A stretch of DNA of 64,000 nt from an uncultured Paraprevotella sp. (GTDB lineage: Bacteria; Bacteroidota; Bacteroidia; Bacteroidales; Bacteroidaceae). Below, piece after piece: positions 54,665 to 63,545 of this stretch (its first letter is position 1; each line of letters starts with the position of its first letter). The notes beneath the pieces are model-generated. The model ran no database searches. It saw nothing but the letters and a program-made list of their open reading frames with translations, and was not told the DNA's origin. The DNA is taken from assembly GCA_900546665.1 (NCBI GenBank), contig URDY01000005.1, forward strand, positions 1 to 64,000. Reading direction: 5' to 3'. The position numbers and the translations under genes are program-made.

Positions 54665-55858
54665 TTACTTGCTCTGCATGATTACGGCACGGCTCATGCG
54701 CGGATCGTCATAGAACATGTTCTCTACACCACCCTTGTAATCGATCTGAAGCTGTGATGCCGGTACCTTGAACTCGTTAACCAGGCATTCGTATACGGCT
54801 TCTGCACGGGCCTTGCTCAAACGTTCGTTGAGCATCTTGCTACCGGTTCCGGCATCGGCATAACCGGTAATCGTATAAACAGTCTTGTTGTCGATACTCT
54901 TGATGACACGAGCCAACAAACCGAGGTTCACACGAGCTTCATTAGAAAGGTCGCTCTTACCGATCTCGAATACAACGAAGTTGGCAGCTGCAATCTTGTT
55001 GACCAGCTCACGCGCCTGCTTTTCGTTGCCATCAGCCAAAGCCTTCTTCAGTTTCGCATTCTCGGCATTCATCGCATTCAGCTTGTCACGCATGGCGTCA
55101 ATCTCTGACTGGTCATAACGGACAATGGTCGTGCTCTTGCTGCGATCCCAACCACGTTCCTTAAACTTATAGGTCAATCCGACTGTGGCATTCAGGATAC
55201 CGTCGAACTTGGCCTGTCCTGTTTCACCGTCAATGGCGTCATCCACCAGTGCTGCATGGACATCGATATTCAGGTCAAGCGCATCGCAAAGCCTGAAAGA
55301 GTTGATCCAGCCAATATTCATGGTCACGTTACCTGCCGTAGGTGATTCCCAGGTGCGCATCCAACCCACACCTACGTACGGCGTGCTGTTCCAAATACGC
55401 TTGGCATTGTATCCGCAAAACATGTTGGAGAAATTGAACAATGCATCGGCATGTAAGTTAAAGAACTTGAACTTGGAATAATACATGCCTGATCCCCATC
55501 CCGGCACTTGTTCACCTGTGGAATGAGCCAATCCCCAACGGGTCGCACCCTTGGCAGAAAGGCCGCTGTAAGTAATGCGGACTCCCATTTCAGGAGTAAA
55601 CCACTTGCCGATAGCCACCTGCAAAGCCGGAGAGATACGCTTGCCTACACCGATCTGACGGTCATGGTCACCGAAGAAGATCTGCGGACCGACACCGGCT
55701 GTAACAAACCAGTTATCCCAGAAATGGTTGGTCTCCACTTGGTACTTACTGCTGGTGTATTCCACCTGCTCCTTCACATTGTCAGTCTGCTCGGTCTGAG
55801 CCCATCCTGAACCTGCAGCCAGCATCGCTAAAGCCGCAACAAATGTTTTTTTATTCAT
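54665..55858 (-). CDS. OmpA-family outer membrane protein
   Basis: A 397-residue OmpA-type protein. The start at 55858 gives a standard signal peptide (MNKKTFVAALAMLAAGSGWAQ); the open frame upstream belongs to the end of the preceding gene. The N-terminal part (about 30-235) is a beta-barrel with aromatic-rich strands such as FFNLHADALFNFSNMF. A short coiled coil (about 260-290, MRDKLNAMNAENAKLKKAL) leads to the C-terminal OmpA domain (about 295-397) with ITGYADAGTGSKMLNERLSKARAEAVYECL, which binds peptidoglycan. It is the last gene of the run that starts with the polysaccharide export genes, but may have its own promoter. Confidence 0.93.
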   Translation of the reverse strand: MNKKTFVAALAMLAAGSGWAQTEQTDNVKEQVEYTSSKYQVETNHFWDNWFVTAGVGPQIFFGDHDRQIGVGKRISPALQVAIGKWFTPEMGVRITYSGLSAKGATRWGLAHSTGEQVPGWGSGMYYSKFKFFNLHADALFNFSNMFCGYNAKRIWNSTPYVGVGWMRTWESPTAGNVTMNIGWINSFRLCDALDLNIDVHAALVDDAIDGETGQAKFDGILNATVGLTYKFKERGWDRSKSTTIVRYDQSEIDAMRDKLNAMNAENAKLKKALADGNEKQARELVNKIAAANFVVFEIGKSDLSNEARVNLGLLARVIKSIDNKTVYTITGYADAGTGSKMLNERLSKARAEAVYECLVNEFKVPASQLQIDYKGGVENMFYDDPRMSRAVIMQSK

Positions 55859-55889
55859 AATATACTCATTTTTTATTATTCCATTAATT

Positions 55890-58466
55890 TTAATTAGCAT
55901 TCGTAACAAAGTTACCGCTTGTAATTTGCTCATTCATCCAGTTCAGACGATCGGTATAAGCCTGCTTCATTGTGGCTATCGCTTCGTCGAAGGTCATGTC
56001 CTCATCGCCGTTGAATGCAGAACCTGCAGAATTTTTCAAATTTGAAAGAGGCCACATAGCATGATTGTACTGGTCTGAAACCTTGTTCAAGGCGGCAAAT
56101 TCATCTATTCTGGCAACCACATTCAGCAGATGCGGATAGATAACAGCCCAACGTTCCTGAACCTTGTTACGGAAATTCGCATCTTTAAACAGAAGCGGAT
56201 ACCACATATAAGGCTGATCGTTTACGTAATCAGGTTTATCCCAAGACCATGCTGGTTCTTCTGCCAATTTGGATTTACCATACAGCCATTCATTCGTATT
56301 ACGACAAGAATAGGTACCGCCATATTGGCTATTCATGGCCTGTACCTTGTCATAATTGACAAATGTCTGCCAGTCGAAATCCCATACAGGGCCGGCCGTC
56401 AGTTTTCCGTCACCATCGATAAGCATATACACACTCTTCGGATGCTTGTATTCGTCGTTAAATGTCAGTTCCTGCACAAAGAAATAGTCTATCACAGAAT
56501 TTATATCAAGATCATTATAAGCAGTCTCATAGTTTCCAGCCTCCAGATTGGCTTCTACAGTTTCTATCCTGGCCTTCACCTGGTTGTAAATATCAGAGCT
56601 ATACTTTGCGACCTCATCCTTGAACATACACGGCAATCCGCGTCCGGTGTGAAACTTGTCCATCTCGTCATAATTGTCGTCAAATTCAAGCAAATAACCG
56701 CAGTCGGCCATCGTTGGATTTGTATTGCCATCTCCTATGATGTCTTCAATACAGTCTTTAATATCTACACGGTCGCCGTCAATCTTGATTTGCTCACATA
56801 AGAAATAATTTCCTACATGGCGTCCGTCCATAATAACTTCCACACTGTATCCGTGAGGATTCCATCCAAGTCCATCGGCATATGCATTTTCTGTCTGATG
56901 AGCAACTTCAAATGCTACAGCATTGCGCAACATAGTACGGTCCATCCAGTTTGCCAAAAGTACCCAGCGTTTGTGTTTGGGCATACCAAGCACTTTCGAT
57001 TTACTTGCCAATTTCACAGCAAATGGTTTTTTGGGAAAATTCTGTGTAGAGTTTCCGCGCAAACGAATTCCGCAAAGCGCCTCTTCCATATCCACAGAAC
57101 CATTGGCATTATATACAGCCATCTTGTCTGTTTCAACCCATTCCGAATCTTTCGAACGTACATTGATACCAGCCTCAGCCCAACTTACCGAACCGCCACC
57201 ACTTTGGGTCAGCACCACTACCGGCAAACCGGAGTTGGTTACTGCCACCGTATAGTCACGGCTTTCAGTTCCGTTGGAAACGGTATAGGTCACCGGCTGA
57301 CTGAAATCCTGTTCCGATTCTCCACTAACCTGAGATACACCTCCTACCGTAACGGTTATGCCTTCGGCCACCTCAAAGGTTGGTTTCAGCTTGAAGTCGT
57401 ACAGGTAAGGGATGCAGCCGGTTATCGTCTCACCGTCCACATTCAGGGTTTCTCCACTGCTCGCTTCAGGTCTTGTGGCACTGCCGTTGAATACCAGCTT
57501 CTTGTCCAGTATCTTGCCTGTATTGTTCTTCGTCTCAAAAGAGAACGATGTAATAACCGGACGGTTGGTTACTACCATATCATCTTTGTAGTTCTCGAGC
57601 GAAAGCGGGAAAGTATAGCAGGTGTTCGCAGCAAAGTCTACCAACGCTGTGCGGGTGAATACCGCCTTGGACTTCTGTGTCAGGATGGTAATTGTGATTT
57701 CATCCCCTTGACGAATGTCAGGCGCACAGGTAATATAGCCGGTATAGGATTTCCCGTTAGTGAGGGCGGGCTTGTCGCTCCATACCATTGTCAGCTCATT
57801 GGCACCGGTAGCATCACCGGTCCATGTAACAGCCTTTGTTGTAGCATCGAAAGTAAACTCACCTCCCAAACGACGTTCTCCGGGCAAAGTCAGGATAATG
57901 CTTTCGAGCGCATCGCCTTCCAGAGCGGTTCCCGTAGCATTGATATCAAATTTCAACAATGAGAACAGATGTTCAAACGCAAACTCATACCGGCCTTCAT
58001 AGGTTTTGAAAGTAGGCGTACCTACCTTATAGTCACCTTCCAGCTTGCCAGTAGTCATATCAAAAGTCTGCTCCAGTTTCAGATTGCCTTTCAGGGCCGT
58101 CACTTCGGCTGCGGCATTGTTCGTGCTGTACGGATAGTAGGCGTATGTGGGATATTCGCCGGTTGCCATCGTGCCGTTGAACTCTGCTTCTGCCACATTG
58201 CCGGTATTGGTAGCTTCGAACAAGGCATTCTTCGTACCCTTGTCGCCATACACACCTATCTGGTCTTTGGGCGACCACAGTATTCCGGCAACATCTCCCG
58301 ATGAAGAATTGTCTACACACGTACGTGTCTGTATTCCATCGTCCATACGGGCAAGAATAGTCACATTGCCATCCGCCTCATTCTGCATCAAGGATTCATC
58401 CTGGCAGGCAACCAATCCCAGAAAGCTACAGAATAAAATCGAATATTTCTTTATGTTGTTGTTCAT
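55890..58466 (-). CDS. Fimbrillin-like lipoprotein with CotH kinase domain
   Basis: An 858-residue putative surface lipoprotein. The signal ends in FLGLVAC (lipid Cys near 21). Residues about 35-295 look fimbrillin-like (Mfa/FimA type): TILARMDDGIQTRT, ILWSPKDQIGVYGDKGTKN, YPTYAYYPYS, and FAFEHLFSLLKFDI. An Ig-like/DUF5018-type beta domain follows (about 300-415). The C-terminal CotH domain (about 440-840) has IRLRGNSTQNFPKKPFAVKL, WVLLANWMDRTMLRNAVAFEV, GNYFLCEQIKIDGDRV and GPVWDFDWQTF, the Asp-rich active region of this atypical protein kinase family. CotH phosphorylates spore-coat proteins in Bacillus; the substrate here is unknown. A hairpin separates it from the upstream gene. Confidence 0.85.
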   Translation of the reverse strand: MNNNIKKYSILFCSFLGLVACQDESLMQNEADGNVTILARMDDGIQTRTCVDNSSSGDVAGILWSPKDQIGVYGDKGTKNALFEATNTGNVAEAEFNGTMATGEYPTYAYYPYSTNNAAAEVTALKGNLKLEQTFDMTTGKLEGDYKVGTPTFKTYEGRYEFAFEHLFSLLKFDINATGTALEGDALESIILTLPGERRLGGEFTFDATTKAVTWTGDATGANELTMVWSDKPALTNGKSYTGYITCAPDIRQGDEITITILTQKSKAVFTRTALVDFAANTCYTFPLSLENYKDDMVVTNRPVITSFSFETKNNTGKILDKKLVFNGSATRPEASSGETLNVDGETITGCIPYLYDFKLKPTFEVAEGITVTVGGVSQVSGESEQDFSQPVTYTVSNGTESRDYTVAVTNSGLPVVVLTQSGGGSVSWAEAGINVRSKDSEWVETDKMAVYNANGSVDMEEALCGIRLRGNSTQNFPKKPFAVKLASKSKVLGMPKHKRWVLLANWMDRTMLRNAVAFEVAHQTENAYADGLGWNPHGYSVEVIMDGRHVGNYFLCEQIKIDGDRVDIKDCIEDIIGDGNTNPTMADCGYLLEFDDNYDEMDKFHTGRGLPCMFKDEVAKYSSDIYNQVKARIETVEANLEAGNYETAYNDLDINSVIDYFFVQELTFNDEYKHPKSVYMLIDGDGKLTAGPVWDFDWQTFVNYDKVQAMNSQYGGTYSCRNTNEWLYGKSKLAEEPAWSWDKPDYVNDQPYMWYPLLFKDANFRNKVQERWAVIYPHLLNVVARIDEFAALNKVSDQYNHAMWPLSNLKNSAGSAFNGDEDMTFDEAIATMKQAYTDRLNWMNEQITSGNFVTNAN
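55907..55914 (-). promoter_or_regulatory. Candidate -7 element of ompA
   Basis: Reads TAACTTTG on the minus strand inside the last codons of the CotH gene, about 49 bases before the OmpA start. The -33 element is not clear. Confidence 0.35.
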
Positions 58467-58500
58467 TTATTAGTTTTTATTTCTCATACGTCTTTAGGAA

Positions 58501-58532
58501 ACAGTTCATGGGCTGTTCAGCCCATGAACTGT
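58501..58532 (-). other. Intercistronic hairpin before the CotH gene
   Basis: ACAGTTCATGGGCT and AGCCCATGAACTGT form a perfect 14-base stem with a GTTC loop (GAAC on the transcript), 6 bases past the stop of the upstream gene. Only three T residues follow on the minus strand, so it may reduce rather than stop read-through. Confidence 0.65.
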
Positions 58533-58538
58533 ACCAGA

Positions 58539-60863
58539 TTATTTGTCCCAACCGATAGCATTACCGCCACTCTTATAGCTGGCATTGTATGAAGCTCCGG
58601 AGGTTCCTTTGACACGCAACTCAAACTTAAAGTTGTTGTCAATAAGTGTCTGAATCAGCCAGTCGCTTTGATACAGAGGACCGGAACCTGGCTGCATATC
58701 AGCAAAGTTCATAAACACGAGACCCAGTCCGGCATTTTCCGTACGCTTCTGAAGTTCGTCAACTGCCATTTGGTTCATATCCATAGCCAAAGCCTGCTGT
58801 CCTGTACCTCTGTTTTTGATATCACCGCTGTCAGAATAGTATCCGCCAAGGTCATTCATGAACCATGTCTTGTGAGAATTATCATTCTTATACAAATCAA
58901 CACTCTTTGTAAACAGATTCGTGATAAACTTCTCTTTCTCAGCACGGGTTGCCTCCTGACCACTTCCAACACTGGTTACCTCCTGATAGTACCAACGTAA
59001 ATTGGCAGGTGAATCCAGATACCAAACTGGTTTACCCCAATCCATTGGCATACCACCATACAAATCCTGATAATAATCACTATTTGGGTCATCACTTATA
59101 TGAGGACCATAAGCATCCTTCCACCATGTAAACATGATAGGAGCTGTAGTCGTACCATAAATACTAATCATATCCTTCGAATTGTAGTTAGCCTTCAAAA
59201 TAATCTTGCCCTTTACATCCTCAATGGTTGTGTTAGGAGTAATTTCACCTGTATAAATACGGTTGCTATTATTATTTGCGATAGTATTGACTTCTTCACG
59301 TAATTTTGATAACCAAAATTGTTGATTATTATAGCCGTTAGGATTATACTCCGATCTCCAAGGCACCTCTCCAGACGAATAAGTAAGCATTACGAAAGCA
59401 AACTCCTGCATTTTGTCTTTTAGTTCATCTTCGCATGCCTGAAGATGAGAAGCTATTTTACTAATAGCATCACTTAATGGCATAACTGTATTATCTTTCC
59501 CTTCACATACGACATAAAAGCCATCGTAAGTTCCACCAGTCAGTCCACCAGCAATAGTCGAAGTCTGTAAGATAAACGCACGCACACCATCATTGAACTG
59601 CTGATCAATTGTTGCTGTTTGATAGATATTTTTAGAGTTATTTTCTGCTGTCAATACAGAGAATTTGCTACCTGGTATAGAAAGCTCTGATATATAAGTA
59701 TTGGAAGGGATGGAGCTCATCCAATAGTTGGTTCCTCCCTTTTCCATAGCAGGCAAGTCCACAATATTGACTTGTGTGGCGGCAATATCAGCTGTTTGGA
59801 GATTCTTCTTCTTCGATGCAGTTCCGACTTGTGCCACAGCAACCTGAAGCGTGTTCACAGGTAAATTGTTGTCATTTCCACGCAAGAAGAAACCACGAAC
59901 GCGTATCATGTCTCCTTTTTTCAAAGCTATAGGCTTGCCCTTATAATCTTCGGCATTCAAACCGGACTCTACCTCAACCACATCATCGTTATTGATATAA
60001 AGCGGAATTGATATAGAACTGCGTGAATAATTAGAAGATCCGTCATCAACTACAGAAATGATTTCATCACCAGAGCCGTCCGTTGAAATGCCACAGATAA
60101 AATCGCCCGTCAACACCGGTGCCGTATTTTCATCCTGTGCAATAATATTCAAGTTTGTTACATTAATAGTCTCATCAGCAGCATTCGGTCCGTTTACAAT
60201 AACCTCCAACACAGTGGTAAGCGGACGGAATTGCAAGTTGACAGGATTTTGATCTGTAACTTCATTTTTATTGACAGAAGTAAAAGCATACATATAGGCA
60301 TAGTCGGTATTGGCAATACCGTTATAGGTAATACTTCCATCAGCGTTCTTAGAGATTTTCCACTTGCCGACTTTCTGCAGCTCAGGGATATTGAATGTGA
60401 TTTTACCCTCTTGCGATTCTTCTGCTGTTCCTTTTACCGCACTTGCCGGATAGATACCATAGAAACGGTGTGTTCCGTTTTCGCCTTCTCCTGTTCCCCA
60501 CTGCAAACCAACGTCTTCGATCTTATCCACTCTCACTGCCATTGCCGGCTTGCTCGGATCAGGTGTAATTCTGTAGTTTACACGTCCATTGCTCGGCTGG
60601 CTGGCTTGCGGGCAGAAAATCATAATCTCGTCTCCGTCTTCCCAGTTCACCGGATAAGATTTCGGATAACGTCCGTTTGCATCATTAAACTCCGTCGGGT
60701 TACCGTAAACAGTTCTGGTTTGTACCAACGAATTAGACAAAAATGAGCCGAATTGGATTTCATCTCCTGTCTGTACCGGCGTACCGACTGTCTCTATACT
60801 GTCATTGCAACCGCTCAACCCCAACAAGGCGATTGCTGACAAAAAGAATATTGTTTTTTTCAT
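58539..60863 (-). CDS. Fimbrillin-like lipoprotein with degenerate PI-PLC-like domain
   Basis: A 774-residue putative surface lipoprotein. The signal ends in LLGLSGC (lipid Cys near 19). Residues about 30-350 are fimbrillin-like, with WEDGDEIMIFCPQ, HRFYGIYPASAV and a LQFRPLTTVLEVIV strand. From about residue 375 it follows the layout of PI-specific phospholipase C X domains: a YWMSSIPSNTYISELSIPG start, DQQFNDGVRAFILQT, EFAFVMLTYSSG, and TTIEDVKGKIIL. The catalytic histidine motif (usually GTHDS) reads GSKFS, and the second histidine region (YVVCEGKD) also lacks His, so it is probably not an active phospholipase. Assignment is by pattern only. It lies 26 bases after the 67-residue orphan gene. 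Confidence 0.65.
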   Translation of the reverse strand: MKKTIFFLSAIALLGLSGCNDSIETVGTPVQTGDEIQFGSFLSNSLVQTRTVYGNPTEFNDANGRYPKSYPVNWEDGDEIMIFCPQASQPSNGRVNYRITPDPSKPAMAVRVDKIEDVGLQWGTGEGENGTHRFYGIYPASAVKGTAEESQEGKITFNIPELQKVGKWKISKNADGSITYNGIANTDYAYMYAFTSVNKNEVTDQNPVNLQFRPLTTVLEVIVNGPNAADETINVTNLNIIAQDENTAPVLTGDFICGISTDGSGDEIISVVDDGSSNYSRSSISIPLYINNDDVVEVESGLNAEDYKGKPIALKKGDMIRVRGFFLRGNDNNLPVNTLQVAVAQVGTASKKKNLQTADIAATQVNIVDLPAMEKGGTNYWMSSIPSNTYISELSIPGSKFSVLTAENNSKNIYQTATIDQQFNDGVRAFILQTSTIAGGLTGGTYDGFYVVCEGKDNTVMPLSDAISKIASHLQACEDELKDKMQEFAFVMLTYSSGEVPWRSEYNPNGYNNQQFWLSKLREEVNTIANNNSNRIYTGEITPNTTIEDVKGKIILKANYNSKDMISIYGTTTAPIMFTWWKDAYGPHISDDPNSDYYQDLYGGMPMDWGKPVWYLDSPANLRWYYQEVTSVGSGQEATRAEKEKFITNLFTKSVDLYKNDNSHKTWFMNDLGGYYSDSGDIKNRGTGQQALAMDMNQMAVDELQKRTENAGLGLVFMNFADMQPGSGPLYQSDWLIQTLIDNNFKFELRVKGTSGASYNASYKSGGNAIGWDK

Positions 60864-60889
60864 AATTAAACTCTTTTAAATTAACCAAA

Positions 60890-61093
60890 TTATTCATCCC
60901 ATGTGTTCCAATTATCCCCCCCAGTAGTATTATCAAAATAGTTTCCTACAGTCGTATTGACCTGATGCTCTTCGATAGTCACTCCACTGGCATTCTCCGT
61001 ACCACCTTCGTAAACCGAAGCCTTCATAAACCCTTGCTCCAGTTCCACATCATTATATTTTGTAGAAGGAGCCAAATACTTTGTTTTTTTCAT
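60890..61093 (-). CDS. Small orphan protein (67 residues)
   Basis: A 67-residue protein of unknown function. It begins MKKTKYLAPSTKYNDVELEQGFM, has no hydrophobic signal sequence, and is rich in Asn, Thr, Gly and acidic residues. The C-terminus ends with two tryptophans (NWNTWDE). Short proteins with a basic start, an APST-like motif and a W-rich acidic end recur next to fimbrillin-like lipoprotein genes in Bacteroidales as I recall them; this has not been checked. It sits between the Wzc-type kinase gene (75 bases upstream) and the fimbrillin/PI-PLC-like gene (26 bases downstream), so it is probably in their transcript. Confidence 0.6.
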   Translation of the reverse strand: MKKTKYLAPSTKYNDVELEQGFMKASVYEGGTENASGVTIEEHQVNTTVGNYFDNTTGGDNWNTWDE

Positions 61094-61168
61094 GTTTACC
61101 TCTCTTTCTTTTACTTTAATATCTACAGTTTATCAAACACTCACAAACTTTATTCTTTCTTTGTTCTA

Positions 61169-63514
61169 TCACTTTTTCTTTTTTTGTTTTCCGTAACCAT
61201 AGCCGTAATGCCCGTAACCATAGCCATAACCGTAACCGTATCCATAACCATGGTGCTTAGGATTCACGCCATTGAGAACCAAAGCCATATTGTTCAGTTT
61301 CTTATCCTTATAGAGTTTCTCCAGATCAGGCAACTGACGCTTGTCCAACCGTCCGGCTCTGACTACAAAGATGGTCAGGTCGGCTATTCGGTTTGCAATG
61401 GCCGCATCGGCAATGATACCTATTGGCACGCTGTCGGCAATGACATAATCATATCTTTTGCGCAGCTCGGCGATCAGTTCATCCAGACGCTCATCCATCA
61501 ACAACTCGGCAGGATTCGGCGCAACCGGTCCGGCAGCTACGACATCAAAATAGTCCTGTTTCTGAATGATGCTGTCTACAGTTACCGAATCGTCAGACAG
61601 ATAATTGGTCACTCCCGTCCTGTGCTGGCATAACCGATGAGTCAGGGTAGCCTTACGGACATCGAGATCCACAATCACCACTTTTTTCTTGGCACGCACC
61701 AGACTCATGGCCAGATTATAGGAGATGAACGACTTGCCAGCTCCCTCATTAAAGGAAGTAAAGGTAATGACCTGCATCTGCTGGGCTTTTCTGGTCAGGA
61801 AGTTCATATTGGTACGCAAGACGCGGAAAGCTTCGGAAACTATATTCTCACCATCATCCGATCCCTCTCCCTTTTGAACATTCTTTTTCTCCTTATCAAT
61901 AGGGATCTCACCCAAATAAGGAATGCTGACAGCCCCTTCGATATCCTTGCGGCCATGTACCCGGGTATCCATAAACATAATCATCAGGAATACAACGGTA
62001 GGCAATCCCAATCCGACCACCACACCAAGAAGGATAATCTTGTTGCGGTCCGGTGAAATCGGTGCGTTACCGCCTTCCGCACTGTCAATGATCCGCGCAT
62101 TATTGTCTGCCATGGCCTGCGACAGGGCATTCTCTTCACGACGGTTCAGCAGGAACAGATACAGAGCCTCTTTGATTTTCTGCTGACGTTCGATTGAAAT
62201 CATCTGACGCTCCTTTTTCGGAATGGAGCTGACCCTGGCCTGAGCACGGTATTCGCGGTTCTGCGCATCCGTCCGCTTGACATTCAGACTCACAATCATA
62301 TTGTCCACCGCCCGGATAATGCTTTGCTTCATGGCATGGAGCGAATTGTTCAGTTCCTCCACCACCGGATTTTTCTCGCTGCTGTCGTCAATCAGCTTGT
62401 CCCGCTTCAGTCGGGCCGCATTATATTGTGAAATCTGACTTTCGATATTCATGTCGCTGATGCCGGTATTGGCCGGTATCAGATCCATTTCCTTTTTAGG
62501 ATCGGTCAGATAGCTTTTGATATAGTTGGCCAGACGCAACTGGGTTTCCAGTTCCAAAGCATCCGCACTGTATTTCTGGGATTCCGACATATACATGCTG
62601 GCAGATGAAGAAATGTCCACCACCTGATTGGTCCGTTTGAACGTCTCCAGATCCGACTCCACATCACCCAGTTCCTGTCCGATAATAATCAGACGTTCAT
62701 TGATGAAATTGGCCGTATTGACAGCCACCTGGTTCTTGTCCTTGATGGCCTCCTCATTATAAACCGTGATCAACATATTCAACACATCCTCCGCACGGCT
62801 GGGTGACAGATCCTTCAGGGAAAGGGTCAGGATGGATGATTCGTCCTCTTCCTGACGGATACCCAAACTGTTCTGATAATAGGACACTACTGCCGACATG
62901 GGATTCTTCTGCACCAGTACAGACTTTCCGAACCAACTGTCGGAATAGAAATTGGTGGCTGTCACCACGACCTGTCCTTCGGTCAGTTTCACGGTCTGGT
63001 TCAACTTGACCGTATATTGCTTACCGGTTTCGTCATTCTGAAAATCAGAAAGGACAACCGTATTCTTATCCTTGGGCGTTACGGTAAAAAACATGCCCCG
63101 CTCCGGCATCACATCCGTAAAACTGACAATCACCGGTGAGTGCGTATACAACTCGTTATAGCGCAGTCCGTCTTTCTGTTTGTAGCTGACATCCGCATGA
63201 ACGCGCTGGATCACCTCGCGCATCAGCCGTTTGGACTTGAACTGCAGGATCTCATTGGCCACATTGACCTTGTTGATAAAATTATCATACCGGTCAAGAC
63301 CGGCCGTAGAAGTCTTGTTGGAAGGATCCTTGATAATCACCGTAGCCGTTCTGAAATAAACAAATGATGCTTTGGCATATTTCAACCAGGCTACTCCCAC
63401 ACATACAATCAACGACAACAGATACCATTTCCATTTTGAAGCCAGATAGATCATCAAATCCAGAAGATTGACATTCTGACCATTCTTTTCCGATGAAACA
63501 TTATTGGTCTGCAT
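61169..63514 (-). CDS. Wzc-type polysaccharide co-polymerase and tyrosine autokinase
   Basis: A 781-residue inner-membrane protein combining a Wzz/GumC chain-length domain and a BY-kinase. TM1 is near residues 32-50 and TM2 near 505-528. Between them is a long periplasmic coiled-coil region ending in the usual proline-rich segment (NAPISPDRNK). The cytoplasmic kinase (about 560-750) has Walker A SFNEGAGKSFIS, Walker A' VVIVDLDVRKATL and Walker B YDYVIADSVPIGIIAD. The C-terminal tail (about 753-781) is a Tyr-Gly cluster followed by KQKKKK; the tyrosines are the expected autophosphorylation sites. It acts with the Wza-type export protein encoded 31 bases upstream in capsule or exopolysaccharide export. 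Confidence 0.95.
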   Translation of the reverse strand: MQTNNVSSEKNGQNVNLLDLMIYLASKWKWYLLSLIVCVGVAWLKYAKASFVYFRTATVIIKDPSNKTSTAGLDRYDNFINKVNVANEILQFKSKRLMREVIQRVHADVSYKQKDGLRYNELYTHSPVIVSFTDVMPERGMFFTVTPKDKNTVVLSDFQNDETGKQYTVKLNQTVKLTEGQVVVTATNFYSDSWFGKSVLVQKNPMSAVVSYYQNSLGIRQEEDESSILTLSLKDLSPSRAEDVLNMLITVYNEEAIKDKNQVAVNTANFINERLIIIGQELGDVESDLETFKRTNQVVDISSSASMYMSESQKYSADALELETQLRLANYIKSYLTDPKKEMDLIPANTGISDMNIESQISQYNAARLKRDKLIDDSSEKNPVVEELNNSLHAMKQSIIRAVDNMIVSLNVKRTDAQNREYRAQARVSSIPKKERQMISIERQQKIKEALYLFLLNRREENALSQAMADNNARIIDSAEGGNAPISPDRNKIILLGVVVGLGLPTVVFLMIMFMDTRVHGRKDIEGAVSIPYLGEIPIDKEKKNVQKGEGSDDGENIVSEAFRVLRTNMNFLTRKAQQMQVITFTSFNEGAGKSFISYNLAMSLVRAKKKVVIVDLDVRKATLTHRLCQHRTGVTNYLSDDSVTVDSIIQKQDYFDVVAAGPVAPNPAELLMDERLDELIAELRKRYDYVIADSVPIGIIADAAIANRIADLTIFVVRAGRLDKRQLPDLEKLYKDKKLNNMALVLNGVNPKHHGYGYGYGYGYGYGHYGYGYGKQKKKK
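61191..61252 (-). repeat. Hexanucleotide repeat encoding the Tyr-Gly tail
   Basis: About ten near-copies of the hexamer GGNTAY on the minus strand encode the Gly-Tyr run at the C-terminus of the tyrosine kinase. Third positions vary, so the tract is imperfect, but slippage could still change the number of tyrosines. Confidence 0.8.
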
Positions 63515-63545
63515 TTTCCTTTAATTCCTGTATATTCTAATTAAT

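Noticed and set aside
56817-57962. 381-codon open frame on the plus strand
   Set aside because: Antisense to the fimbrillin-CotH gene, with no recognisable domain; it is the reverse of a real coding frame.
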